DNA of 32,889 nucleotides, taken from NCBI GenBank assembly GCA_904420525.1, contig CAJFVT010000068.1, positions 1 through 32,889 on the forward strand, written 5' to 3'. A program made the translations under genes and the position numbers. The stretch's first letter is position 1; each line of letters begins with the position of its first letter. Positions 7,947 through 15,951 of the stretch are shown piece by piece. Origin of the DNA: an uncultured Clostridia bacterium (GTDB lineage: Bacteria; Bacillota; Clostridia; UBA1381). The notes below the pieces were generated by a model, which was not told the origin of the DNA, made no database searches, and was given only the letters and a program-made list of their open reading frames with translations.

Positions 7947-9485
7947 ATGAATCAAAAGTTAAAGGAAAAAACACTTGAATCACTCTCCGCCGTATTACCT
8001 ATTACAGCTATAGTTTTAATATTAAGCATTTTTTTAGTGCCGATAGATATCGGCAGGATAGCTATGTTTTTTGTTGGGGCGTTTATGTTGATAATTGGTA
8101 TGGGAATGTTTCAGCTCGGCAGCGAGATGGCAATGTGTCCCATAGGTGAAGGGATAGGTGTTCAAACGTCAAAGTCGCGTTATATCTTTTCAACACTGAT
8201 AATAAGCTTTATTATGGGCGTGCTTATAACTGTTGCGGAGCCTGATCTGCAGGTGCTGTCAAATCAGGTCCCGGCTATTCCAAATATTGTATTGATCATG
8301 ACAGTCGCAATAGGAGTGGGTATATTCATGGCTGCTGCTGTGCTCAGGATCATAAAAAAGATCAATCTTTCAAATCTTTTGATAATATTGTACATAGTTC
8401 TGCTGTTGCTGTCGTTTTTTATACCCAGAGAATTTTTAGGGGTAGCTTTCGATTCCGGAGGTGTAACGACCGGACCTATAACTGTGCCGTTTATAATGGC
8501 GATGGGATTGGGACTTTCAAGAAACCGCAGTGATAAGGATGCCTCCAGTGACAGCTTCGGTCTGGTAGCGCTTTCGAGCGTAGGACCGATCCTTGCGGTC
8601 ATGCTGCTGGGATTTATATTTGATCCGACAGATGCCGTGTATTCAGGAGCGGAAGCATTTTCAGTAGAAACAACGCGCGATGTCGCGCGTGCCTTTGCGG
8701 TTGAGATACCGGAATACATAAAGGAGGTAGCGATATCGCTTTTGCCTATCATGGTCATGTTTGTTATTTTCCAGCTTATAAGCCGGAGATATAAGCGCAG
8801 ACAGAGGCGGCGTATCATAGTGGGCTTTGTATATAACTATCTCGGATTGGTTCTGTTTTTATGCGGCGTAAATGTCGGCTTTGCGCCGGTCGGAACGATG
8901 CTGGGCAGCGAGCTGGCAGGGGCATCGCACAGCTGGCTGCTCGTTCCGATAGGTATGCTGATAGGCTACTTTATAGTTAAGGCAGAGCCGGCGATACAGA
9001 TACTTAACAGACAAGTACAGGATGTTACTGACGGAACTATCCCGGCAAGATCTATGAATAAGTGCCTGTCGATAGGCGTATCCGTCAGCGTAGGGCTTGC
9101 AATGCTGAGGATACTTACAGGGATACCGATCGAATATATAATAATTCCGGGATATATAATCGCTCTTGTTATGTCCAAGCTCGTACCGAAAATATTTATA
9201 GGTATAGCGTTTGACTCCGGCGGCGTTGCCAGCGGTCCTATGACCTCAACGTTCCTTTTGCCGCTGTGTATAGGAGCGTGTGAAAGCGCAGGCGGGAATA
9301 TCATGACGGATGCTTTCGGCGTTGTGGCGCTGGTTGCTCTCACGCCTCTCATAGCAATACAGATCATGGGAATTCAGTACAAGCTCAAGCTGAACAGGAT
9401 CAACAGGATCGTAAGCTCCGGCAATATGATCACTGATGACAGCGATGATATCATAGAGCTAGAGGAGGATCAAAATTATGAGTGA
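7947..9485 (+). CDS. DUF1538 family integral membrane protein, internally duplicated
   Basis: This 512-residue protein is almost entirely hydrophobic, with roughly 12 membrane spans. It is two copies of one unit about 250 residues apart: VAEPDLQVLSNQV (E98) and KAEPAIQILNRQV (E347), then GVAFDSGGVTTGPIT (D169) and GIAFDSGGVASGPMT (D423). Each unit therefore carries a buried AEP acid and an FDSGGV acid, as expected of an inverted or tandem-repeat transporter. DUF1538 has no established substrate that I know of. The gene overlaps the PII-like gene by 8 nt, and PII proteins commonly gate transporters (GlnK-AmtB, SbtB-SbtA). I therefore infer a PII-regulated transporter. The start has GGAGG 8 nt upstream. 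Confidence 0.88.
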   Translation: MNQKLKEKTLESLSAVLPITAIVLILSIFLVPIDIGRIAMFFVGAFMLIIGMGMFQLGSEMAMCPIGEGIGVQTSKSRYIFSTLIISFIMGVLITVAEPDLQVLSNQVPAIPNIVLIMTVAIGVGIFMAAAVLRIIKKINLSNLLIILYIVLLLLSFFIPREFLGVAFDSGGVTTGPITVPFIMAMGLGLSRNRSDKDASSDSFGLVALSSVGPILAVMLLGFIFDPTDAVYSGAEAFSVETTRDVARAFAVEIPEYIKEVAISLLPIMVMFVIFQLISRRYKRRQRRRIIVGFVYNYLGLVLFLCGVNVGFAPVGTMLGSELAGASHSWLLVPIGMLIGYFIVKAEPAIQILNRQVQDVTDGTIPARSMNKCLSIGVSVSVGLAMLRILTGIPIEYIIIPGYIIALVMSKLVPKIFIGIAFDSGGVASGPMTSTFLLPLCIGACESAGGNIMTDAFGVVALVALTPLIAIQIMGIQYKLKLNRINRIVSSGNMITDDSDDIIELEEDQNYE

Positions 9486-10173
9486 AGCGGGAAATAATCT
9501 ATCATTGAGGATATTGATGCTTGTGGCGCCGCCAAAGCTTGCAAACAAGGCCACAAAGCTGTTTGGAAAAGCCGATGTTCCGCTGCATTACACGCTCAAT
9601 GCAATGGGCACGGCATCGAGTGAAACTATGGATATGCTGGGGCTGGGCACTCCTGACAGACGGATACTGATAAGTATCATGACGAGGCGGTACGCCGACA
9701 GGCTCATGTGTAAAATACGGAGTGATCTTAAGTTCGGAGCGCCGGGAACAGGCGTCGCATTTACGATACCTATAACTGGTGCAAGCAATCATGCAATAAA
9801 AATGCTCAAGGATTTAGATGAAAACAATATTTCACTGCCTAAGGGAAAGGAAGCGATAAGGATGTCAGATATAAACCGTGTGCTTATTGCAGCTATAGTA
9901 AATCAAGGCTGCAGCGAGGATGTAATGGATGCAGCGCGCACTGCCGGCGCCGGCGGCGGAACTGTTCTGCACAGCCGCAGCATTGCCGGTGCAGAGGTGC
10001 TGAGTCTATGGGGACTGGGCGCGCAGGAAGAAAAGGAGATAGTATTGATCGCAGCTGATTTAGAAAGCAAGCTTGATATAATGAGCTCAATAAGTGAGAA
10101 ATGCGGTATGCATAGTGACGCAAAGGGTATGGTCATATCGCTTCCTATAGAGAGCGCTATAGGTTTGGCGTGA
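9478..10173 (+). CDS. Tandem PII-like signalling protein paired with DUF1538
   Basis: This 231-residue cytosolic protein has two PII-like ferredoxin folds. Domain 1 (about 9-102) has LRILMLVAPPKLANKATKLF, GLGTPDRRILISIM and GVAFTIPITG. Domain 2 (about 133-231) has VLIAAIVNQGCSEDVMDAARTAG, AGGGTVLHSRSI, WGLGAQEEKEIVLIAA and GMVISLPIES. Domain 2 is the closer match to classical PII strands, including the glycine-rich AGAGGGT near its loop. PII proteins bind adenine nucleotides and metabolites and control membrane transporters or enzymes. The 8-nt ATGAGTGA overlap with the DUF1538 gene implies translational coupling, with GAGGAGG about 9 nt upstream. The effector and the transported substrate are unknown. 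A terminator follows at 10188-10220. Confidence 0.82.
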   Translation: MSEAGNNLSLRILMLVAPPKLANKATKLFGKADVPLHYTLNAMGTASSETMDMLGLGTPDRRILISIMTRRYADRLMCKIRSDLKFGAPGTGVAFTIPITGASNHAIKMLKDLDENNISLPKGKEAIRMSDINRVLIAAIVNQGCSEDVMDAARTAGAGGGTVLHSRSIAGAEVLSLWGLGAQEEKEIVLIAADLESKLDIMSSISEKCGMHSDAKGMVISLPIESAIGLA

Positions 10174-10187
10174 TCAGCAGCAAAAAG

Positions 10188-10220
10188 CAAGGCAGTACAG
10201 GTATTGACCGTACTGCCTTG
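10188..10220. terminator. Bidirectional intrinsic terminator
   Basis: An 11-bp perfect stem (CAAGGCAGTAC at 10188-10198 with GTACTGCCTTG at 10210-10220) separates convergent operons. The plus side is followed by TTCTCTTTCT and the minus side by CTTTTTG, so it can serve both the PII gene and the coiled-coil gene. Confidence 0.88.
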
Positions 10221-10231
10221 TTCTCTTTCTA

Positions 10232-10855
10232 TTAGTCTTCCTCTAAAACCGCGGTCAGCGTTACGGAGCCGTCTGTTTTGATCTTTTCACCGGAATTTAT
10301 CTCGAATTCGTATGAGTGAGAATCGATCGTGGAAAGATTGATGCTAGCTGCAACATTGTTTGCTATATCATAGACCAGGAGCCTGCCGCTTCCTTCGGCT
10401 CTGTATCTGCCGCTGTCAATATCGGCAGGGCATTTATGCTCACCCTCGCTGAGGGTTGTGGAACTGCCGTCTGTTTTTTGTGCTACCGATGAAAGGTTGT
10501 CTGAATATGTCTGCTTTTCGCTGAGCTGTGATTTCAGATCCGAATTAAGCTGAGAAGCATTTTCGATGTCTGAATTATAGCTGTTGAGCTGTTCTGTAAG
10601 AGAATCCACTTCTGTCATTAGAGTTCTGTTTTCATCTATTACAGTGTCATATTCTGATATCTGAGCCTGCAGCTCTTCCTTTTCTGAATTCAGCTCAGAT
10701 ATTTGCGAATTCATATCGCTGCGCTCGCCGGCCGCGATCAGGGCAGCCTTTGAATTCAGACCTATCCTGTTATGGAAGGCAAGAAGGATAACGCCTATTA
10801 TAACACTGATTATAATAGGTATCATGGTTAAATAAAAGCTTTTATTGGATCGCAT
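10232..10855 (-). CDS. Membrane-anchored coiled-coil protein with shared C-terminal domain (short paralogue)
   Basis: Unrecognised. From the ATG at 10855 the product has 207 residues; GAGGAGAGG lies about 8 nt upstream, so this start is better than the in-frame TTG at 10873. Layout: short basic N-terminus, one membrane span (9-27), a heptad-rich coiled coil (about 48-120, QISELNSEKEELQAQISE, SLTEQLNSYNSDIE) and a small C-terminal beta domain (about 135-207). The latter has CPADIDSGRYRAEGSGRLLVYD and INSGEKIKTDGSVTL, and the upstream gene ends in a matching domain. Orientation is probably N-in, with coiled coil and beta domain outside. It is the last gene of the dxs operon, 13 nt after the longer paralogue. 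A role in the envelope is inferred only from topology. Confidence 0.75.
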   Translation of the reverse strand: MRSNKSFYLTMIPIIISVIIGVILLAFHNRIGLNSKAALIAAGERSDMNSQISELNSEKEELQAQISEYDTVIDENRTLMTEVDSLTEQLNSYNSDIENASQLNSDLKSQLSEKQTYSDNLSSVAQKTDGSSTTLSEGEHKCPADIDSGRYRAEGSGRLLVYDIANNVAASINLSTIDSHSYEFEINSGEKIKTDGSVTLTAVLEED

Positions 10856-10869
10856 ATCTGTACCTCTCC

Positions 10870-11907
10870 TCAATTGATCGGTGAAAATTTAGTGGCGCTG
10901 TCGAGCCTTATTTTGTCTCCGCTTTCAAGTATGGCCTCAAGAGGTGTTGAACCCAGCCTTGAATTGTATTTTGATCTGCCTTCACTTGAGGCTGATACAA
11001 AGGTCCCTGTGCCTGTAATGGAGAATTTGCCGGGAGGTATATCCTCTCCTACGGTGTATTGTCCGGCTGAAAGTGTTATTATCGCTCCGGATTGGCTCTC
11101 GATCTGGGCGTTAAGATCATTTATCTGCTGCTGCAGCTCAGAATTTTCACGGTTAAGGCTGTCAAGCTCGTTTTTCTTTTCTTCGATCTGTGATCTCAGC
11201 GATGCTCTGGAGTTATCAAAGTCGGCAATGCTCTCGGAAAGCTCTTTCTTTTCTTCCGAGTCGCTGCGCAATGTGTTGACCTCCTCATTCAGCGAATCAA
11301 GCTGCTCCTTCAACGCGGTGTAGCTTTCTTCTGAACGCAGCGCCTCTACTGCAGAGTTCAGCATATTCTCGTCCTTGGTCATGTTAAGCGAGCAGATAAA
11401 TGCCGCAGCGATAATACAAACAGAAACGACTCCGCTTATGCAGCAGGCGATGATTGTTCTGCTCTTGCCGGAAAGGGCATAGCCGCTCTCATGTATCGAG
11501 TCATCCTGATCTGATGTATCCGCATCTTCTCCGCTGTCCCTTTTTATAAGCTGTATAAGCCTTACGGCGATAGAACGCGGAGTTCTGCTTTTTGGATCAT
11601 CCTGCGCAGGTGCATTTTCCTCCTCGGAGTACGGGATATTTTTATAGTAATCTATGATATCATCAAGTTCCTCTGCCTTAGCCGGGTCAATGCTGTCTGC
11701 GTATTCATCATATCCGGCCGCAGTATCATCGGTGTCCGGTATTGCCGTTTCAGGATCGGGTCCGGCTGCTGTGCTGTTCTCAGCCTCCGCGGTAATATCT
11801 TCAGATATTGTATCGGCCTCCAGTCTCTCAGCCTGCGCTGCAGCTGCGTTTGCAGCAGCGCTTGACACATCTTCGGTATGCGGTTTTTTGCTATCATCAT
11901 TTTTCAT
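10870..11907 (-). CDS. Acidic membrane-anchored coiled-coil protein with shared C-terminal domain (long paralogue)
   Basis: Unrecognised, 345 residues. Residues 1-145 are a low-complexity, very acidic, Ala-rich cytoplasmic part containing an AEELDDIIDYYKNIPYSEEE stretch. A single span follows (151-174), then a coiled coil (about 180-275, ALKEQLDSLNEEVNTLRSD, KKNELDSLNRENSELQQQ) and a beta domain (278-345) with GQYTVGEDIPPGKFSITG and LESGDKIRLDSATKF. The GxY..gxDIPxGxF pattern occurs in small putative sugar- or wall-facing domains of Firmicutes envelope proteins. The gene starts 38 nt after ispE, with AAAGGAG an unusually long 15 nt before the ATG. Its stop at 10870-10872 is 14 nt before the short paralogue's ATG. 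Function unknown; the pair may form a heteromeric coiled coil outside the membrane. Confidence 0.75.
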   Translation of the reverse strand: MKNDDSKKPHTEDVSSAAANAAAAQAERLEADTISEDITAEAENSTAAGPDPETAIPDTDDTAAGYDEYADSIDPAKAEELDDIIDYYKNIPYSEEENAPAQDDPKSRTPRSIAVRLIQLIKRDSGEDADTSDQDDSIHESGYALSGKSRTIIACCISGVVSVCIIAAAFICSLNMTKDENMLNSAVEALRSEESYTALKEQLDSLNEEVNTLRSDSEEKKELSESIADFDNSRASLRSQIEEKKNELDSLNRENSELQQQINDLNAQIESQSGAIITLSAGQYTVGEDIPPGKFSITGTGTFVSASSEGRSKYNSRLGSTPLEAILESGDKIRLDSATKFSPIN

Positions 11908-11945
11908 TATATCAGCTGACAGCTCCTTTCAGTTTTATTTTCAGA

Positions 11946-12827
11946 TCAATAAGCCGGTGCAGTGATAAAGACATCCTTGAATTGATATACAAAGCTGTCA
12001 TGAGATCTTTTCGCTGTGGCGTAATCGGGAAATATCCCGAAAACAGTAGGTCCGGAGCCGCTCATTTCCGCTCCGATCGCACCGTTTTTGATCATCTTTT
12101 CCTTTATGCCGCGCACGATCGGATGCATCGACTCTGTCACTGTGCTCATGACATTTGACAGCTGAGCAGCAACTGCCGAAGGATCGCCTGATACTAGCGC
12201 TCTGCCCATAGCGTCAGTATCAGGGCGAACCGTTATATCCTCGCTGTCGATCTTTTCATATATAGCGGCAGTTGATATGTTTATAGGCGGCTTCACCAGC
12301 AATATACTGCAGTTCGGCATGGGGGGCAGGGGGGAGAGCTTCTCTCCGATACCCTCCGCAAGATAGGTCCCGCCAAGTATGCAGTAAGGAACATCCGCGC
12401 CAAGCTTGAGGCCAAGCTCGCAAAGCTGCTGCTCGGAAAGCCCGGCATTGTAGAGCATATTAAGCGCGGCAAGCACTGCCGCTGCGTTGCCGCTGCCCCC
12501 GGCCAGACCTGCCGCGACAGGTATATTCTTGTGTATCATTATCTTGCATCCGCCGTTCATCCCTGTAGCATTGAAAAATTCACGTGCCGCTGCGTATGCC
12601 AGATTTTTTTCATTCGACGGAAGAAACCGCAGATTAGTAGTCACACTGATCCCGGAATGAGTCTTGTCGACCAGAACGAGATCGAATAGCGATACTGTCT
12701 GCATGATCATTTCTACATTGTGGTATCCGTCCTCACGCTTGTTAAGAACATCAAGCGTAAGATTTATTTTTGCGAATGACCGTGCCAGAGCGCGGCCGCC
12801 GGTAATAATTATATGATCGGAAAGCAT
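11946..12827 (-). CDS. ispE: 4-diphosphocytidyl-2-C-methyl-D-erythritol kinase
   Basis: This 293-residue GHMP kinase phosphorylates the 2-hydroxyl of CDP-methylerythritol, a middle step of the MEP isoprenoid pathway. AKINLTLDVLNKREDGYH (K20) is the substrate-binding N-terminus. PVAAGLAGGSGNAAA (103-117) is the ATP-binding GHMP loop. LGADVPYCILGG (D145) holds the catalytic aspartate region, and GSGPTVFGIF is the C-terminal GHMP motif. The ATG at 12827 has AAAGGAG about 7 nt upstream and lies 12 nt after the tlyA stop. It is the third gene after dxs, so two MEP-pathway enzymes share one transcript. Full length. Confidence 0.95.
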   Translation of the reverse strand: MLSDHIIITGGRALARSFAKINLTLDVLNKREDGYHNVEMIMQTVSLFDLVLVDKTHSGISVTTNLRFLPSNEKNLAYAAAREFFNATGMNGGCKIMIHKNIPVAAGLAGGSGNAAAVLAALNMLYNAGLSEQQLCELGLKLGADVPYCILGGTYLAEGIGEKLSPLPPMPNCSILLVKPPINISTAAIYEKIDSEDITVRPDTDAMGRALVSGDPSAVAAQLSNVMSTVTESMHPIVRGIKEKMIKNGAIGAEMSGSGPTVFGIFPDYATAKRSHDSFVYQFKDVFITAPAY

Positions 12828-12839
12828 GGCTGTACTCCT

Positions 12840-13652
12840 TTATATGTCCAGTGCGCTATGCGAGACGTCAACTACCCTGTGTATATCTTCATCTGAGATA
12901 AAATTATGTTCTCCTCCGTTTTTTTTCAGGTGTACAAGGTATTCTATATTTCCTTCAGGTCCCTTTACCGGAGAATAGGAAAGAGCGAGCGTATCGAATC
13001 CCGTTTCACTTGCAAAGTCCAGCACCGTTCGGATAACGTCAAAGTGGACGTTTCTGTCACGAACAACGCCCTTTTTGCCTACACGTTCGCGTCCCGCTTC
13101 AAACTGCGGCTTGATCAGAGCGACTACCTCACCATCGGGTGAAAGCAGCTTGTATGCGACCGGAAGCACCAGTTTCAGTGAGATGAACGAAACGTCTATG
13201 GAGGCGAAATCTATGCTCTCTCCGATGTCTTCAGGAGTCACATATCTTATATTTGTCCGCTCCATGTTAACGACTCTTTCATCATTGCGAAGCTTCCACG
13301 CGAACTGACCATATCCAACGTCCACAGCAAAGACCTTGCTGGCGCCGTTCTGGAGCATACAGTCCGTAAAGCCCCCTGTAGAAGCGCCTATGTCCATTGC
13401 GGTCTTGCCGCTGAGAGAGAGCTTGAATTCCTCAACAGCCTTTTCAAGCTTAAGCCCTCCTCGGCTCACATACCTGAGCTGCTCGCCGCGGACTTCGACT
13501 TCTGTTTCATTTTCATCTATCATTGTACCCGCTTTGTCGCATTTCTGATTTTTTACATAAACCTGCCCCGCCATGATCAAAGCTTTTGCGCGCTCACGGC
13601 TCTGCGCAAGCCCGTTTGCGACAATGTATGAGTCCAGTCTGATTTTTGCCAT
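12840..13652 (-). CDS. tlyA: TlyA family rRNA 2'-O-methyltransferase (hemolysin A-like)
   Basis: This 270-residue protein has an N-terminal S4 RNA-binding domain (about 1-62, RLDSYIVANGLAQSRERAKALIMAGQV) followed by an FtsJ/RrmJ-like SAM methyltransferase. The SAM loop is DIGASTGGFTDCML (87-100), and VDVGYGQFAWKL, FASIDVSFISLKLVLP and LIKPQFEAGRERVGKKGVV are typical of the family. Mycobacterial TlyA methylates 16S and 23S rRNA ribose and affects capreomycin sensitivity; the substrate here is not shown. The start lies 4 nt after the dxs stop. dxs-tlyA adjacency is common in Clostridia and here ispE follows. Confidence 0.93.
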   Translation of the reverse strand: MAKIRLDSYIVANGLAQSRERAKALIMAGQVYVKNQKCDKAGTMIDENETEVEVRGEQLRYVSRGGLKLEKAVEEFKLSLSGKTAMDIGASTGGFTDCMLQNGASKVFAVDVGYGQFAWKLRNDERVVNMERTNIRYVTPEDIGESIDFASIDVSFISLKLVLPVAYKLLSPDGEVVALIKPQFEAGRERVGKKGVVRDRNVHFDVIRTVLDFASETGFDTLALSYSPVKGPEGNIEYLVHLKKNGGEHNFISDEDIHRVVDVSHSALDI

Positions 13653-13656
13653 TGTA

Positions 13657-15516
13657 TTAATCCCTCATCATTTTTATTATTGAAACTGAGATCGTTTCAG
13701 CGTCCATCCCGTATTTTTTATCAAGCTCGTCAATAGTTCCGTGAACTATCGGTGTGAGAGGAAATCCGAAAGCTCTGAATTTGCACTGCACACCGTTTTC
13801 GAGCAGGATATCGGCGATATGCTCGCCAAGTCCGCCTGATTTTACATTATCCTCGATAGTGACCACATGTTTTGTTTTCATAGCTGCGGCTATAACGGCA
13901 GCCTCGTTGAGCGGATGTACTGTAGGCAGTTCAACGATCTCAACGCTGATGCCGCGGCATTTAAGGATATTCTCGATCTCCGCCGCACGTATCACCATGC
14001 GTCCTGAGGTGATTATAGTTATATCACGTCCGGCTTTTCTGATATATGCGTCATTTATACGGAAGCCCTCGTATTCGAACGGAGACTGAGCTCCGCCTCT
14101 GGGATAGCGTATAGCTATCGGACCGTTATGCTCGTTTACAGCATACTCAAGCATATCCTCAAGCTGCGCGAATGACGAGGGTGAGAGTATCGTCATATTC
14201 GGCATGCTTGAAAGGTATGAAAGATCATATACGCCCTGATGTGTTTCACCGTCGGCGCCGACAAGTCCGGCACGGTCTACGGGGAAAACAACATGTAGAT
14301 CCTGCAGGCAAACGTCATGCAGAGCCTGATCGTAGGCACGCTGTAAAAAAGTAGAATACAACGGTATTACCGGGGTGTATCCGGCAGCAGCCATTCCGGC
14401 GGCAAAGGTTACACCGTGCTGTTCTGCTATACCAACGTCAAAAAAGCGTTCTCTGAATTTTTTTGAAAATTCTACAAGACCGGTCCCCTCCGGCATCGCG
14501 CAGGTTATAGCGGTTACCTTTTTGTTCAGGGCGGCTATATCGATAAGCTTTTTACCGAAACAAGAGCTGTAGCTTTCTCCTCCCGGAGCGATCTCCCCGG
14601 TCCGCGGATCAAATTTCCCTACTCCGTGAAAGCATTCCGGATGCTTTTCAGCGGGCGCGTACCCCTTTCCCTTGACAGTCTTTACATGCAGTAGCACAGG
14701 TCTTTTTTCCAGCTTTGCATATTCAAGACATGTTATGAGAGATGCGATATCATGACCGTTTATAGGACCTATATATTTAAAGCCCATATCCTCAAAAAGA
14801 GTCGTGGGCAGCACCCTGCGGCGCACGATCGTCTTTATCCGTTCTATGGCGCCTCTGAGTATCCGTCCTGCGATCGGTACGCGGTCGAGGAAATTTGAAA
14901 CGCGCCGTTTTGAAAGAAAATACAGACGATTGATGCGTATATTCCTAAGGTGCTTTGAGACTGCTCCCACGTTTTTGGAGATAGACATAGCATTGTCGTT
15001 AAGTATCAGTATAAGCGGTGTTTTTGTATGCCCCGCGTCATTGAATGCCTCGTATATCTCTCCGCCGGTAAGCGCGCCGTCGCCGAAGAGAGCTATGATA
15101 TTCGATTTCCCGCCCTCCAGGTCACGAACACGCGCCATGCCAAGTGCGGCCGAAACAGAGGTGGAGGAATGTCCTGTATCAAAAGCGTCATAAATGCTCT
15201 CAGAGCGTTTTGGAAAGCCTGAAAGTCCGCCGAAGCGGCGGAGCGAGCCGAATTTGTCCCTGCGTCCCGTCAAGAGCTTATGAACGTATGACTGGTGTCC
15301 CACATCAAATATAAGAGTGTCAGACGGAAAATCAAACACCTTGTGCAGAGCGACAGTAAGCTCAACAGTACCCAGATTTGACGCCAAATGACCGCCGGTC
15401 ACGCTGACGTTTTCTACAAGAAATTCACGGATCTCATCACACAGCTGCTTCATTTCATGAGTATCAAGTTTTTTTACATCCCCTGGAGCTTGTATATTGT
15501 CAAGCAGTTTTTTCAT
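13657..15516 (-). CDS. dxs: 1-deoxy-D-xylulose-5-phosphate synthase
   Basis: This 619-residue thiamine-diphosphate enzyme condenses pyruvate with glyceraldehyde 3-phosphate, the entry step of the MEP pathway. GGHLASNLGTVELTVALH (H43) and DVGHQSYVHKLLTGR (H74) belong to the active site. FGDGALTGGEIYEAFNDAG (GDG at 145-147) with LILNDNAMSIS forms the TPP/Mg site. The pyrimidine-binding domain has DVGIAEQHGVTFAAGMA and the C-terminal transketolase domain has RYPRGG and GGLGEHIADIL. Length is normal. A strong promoter lies at 15613-15641, leaving a leader of about 90 nt with only a weak purine-rich ribosome site (GGGGAAAGAG) rather far from the ATG. First gene of a five-gene operon. Confidence 0.96.
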   Translation of the reverse strand: MKKLLDNIQAPGDVKKLDTHEMKQLCDEIREFLVENVSVTGGHLASNLGTVELTVALHKVFDFPSDTLIFDVGHQSYVHKLLTGRRDKFGSLRRFGGLSGFPKRSESIYDAFDTGHSSTSVSAALGMARVRDLEGGKSNIIALFGDGALTGGEIYEAFNDAGHTKTPLILILNDNAMSISKNVGAVSKHLRNIRINRLYFLSKRRVSNFLDRVPIAGRILRGAIERIKTIVRRRVLPTTLFEDMGFKYIGPINGHDIASLITCLEYAKLEKRPVLLHVKTVKGKGYAPAEKHPECFHGVGKFDPRTGEIAPGGESYSSCFGKKLIDIAALNKKVTAITCAMPEGTGLVEFSKKFRERFFDVGIAEQHGVTFAAGMAAAGYTPVIPLYSTFLQRAYDQALHDVCLQDLHVVFPVDRAGLVGADGETHQGVYDLSYLSSMPNMTILSPSSFAQLEDMLEYAVNEHNGPIAIRYPRGGAQSPFEYEGFRINDAYIRKAGRDITIITSGRMVIRAAEIENILKCRGISVEIVELPTVHPLNEAAVIAAAMKTKHVVTIEDNVKSGGLGEHIADILLENGVQCKFRAFGFPLTPIVHGTIDELDKKYGMDAETISVSIIKMMRD

Positions 15517-15612
15517 AGTTTTTTTTGCAACTCTTTCCCCAAAATATATTAAAAATTTAAGCTTTGGATTTTATTTCTTGTACTTGCTGAAAATACATTG
15601 TACCATATACTT

Positions 15613-15641
15613 ATTATACCACAGCAAAGCGGAAAAGTCAA
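15613..15641 (-). promoter_or_regulatory. dxs operon promoter
   Basis: On the minus strand: TTGACT (15641-15636), a 17-nt spacer and TATAAT (15618-15613). It faces away from the rnr promoter; the two -35 boxes are 35 bp apart. Confidence 0.85.
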
Positions 15642-15676
15642 TGAACGGCTTGTTAATTATATTGAGCCTCATATTC

Positions 15677-15705
15677 TTGACATGATACGGGTATGATGGT
15701 ATAAT
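15677..15705 (+). promoter_or_regulatory. rnr promoter P1
   Basis: TTGACA (15677-15682), a 17-nt spacer and TATAAT (15700-15705), preceded by TGG (extended -10). This is full consensus and would start transcription near 15712, some 240 nt before the RNase R start codon. Confidence 0.87.
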
Positions 15706-15813
15706 AAACACAGCAGAGGAAGCAAAGCCGTTCGGCCGGCTTTGCCGAGGATGTGTTTATTGTGCAGGTGTGAAGCGGCGCATCTGAGCGCCGCTCATAT
15801 GGTATAATAAACA
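15696..15813 (+). repeat. Direct and inverted repeats in the rnr leader
   Basis: ATGGTATAATAAACA occurs at 15696-15710 and again at 15799-15813. The second copy recreates an extended -10 (TATAAT 15803-15808) without a clear -35. Between them lie three inverted repeats. AATAAACACA (15703-15712) pairs with TGTGTTTATT (15752-15761). Nested inside is the 9-bp stem GCAAAGCCG/CGGCTTTGC (15722-15730/15737-15745). Then comes GCGGCGC/GCGCCGC (15775-15781/15788-15794). None has a U-tract, so these are not terminators. The element could be a regulatory 5' leader or the relic of a small palindromic insertion that duplicated its target. Confidence 0.75.
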
Positions 15814-15951
15814 TATATGAGGAAAAATTCATATCACGGCGCCTATCTGTAAATAATAAGGTCAATAATGAAAAGATACGGAAATAACAGCCGGTCCGGT
15901 CTGAAAATGACAAGCCTCGGATCTGAGGTGTGTGATATAAATGGAGAAACT

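Noticed and set aside
8264-9367. Two minus-strand open frames (184 and 133 codons) opposite the DUF1538 gene
   Set aside because: No start signals and compositions that mirror the hydrophobic codons of the real gene; no recognisable domain.
15722-15745. Strong hairpin GCAAAGCCG/CGGCTTTGC as a terminator
   Set aside because: No U-tract on either side, and it lies just downstream of a promoter start; treated as leader structure instead.
15868-15951. Upstream ATG extending RNase R by 28 residues
   Set aside because: No Shine-Dalgarno sequence before 15868 and the extension is unlike RNase R N-termini, whereas 15952 has GGAGA at good spacing and the family's usual start.
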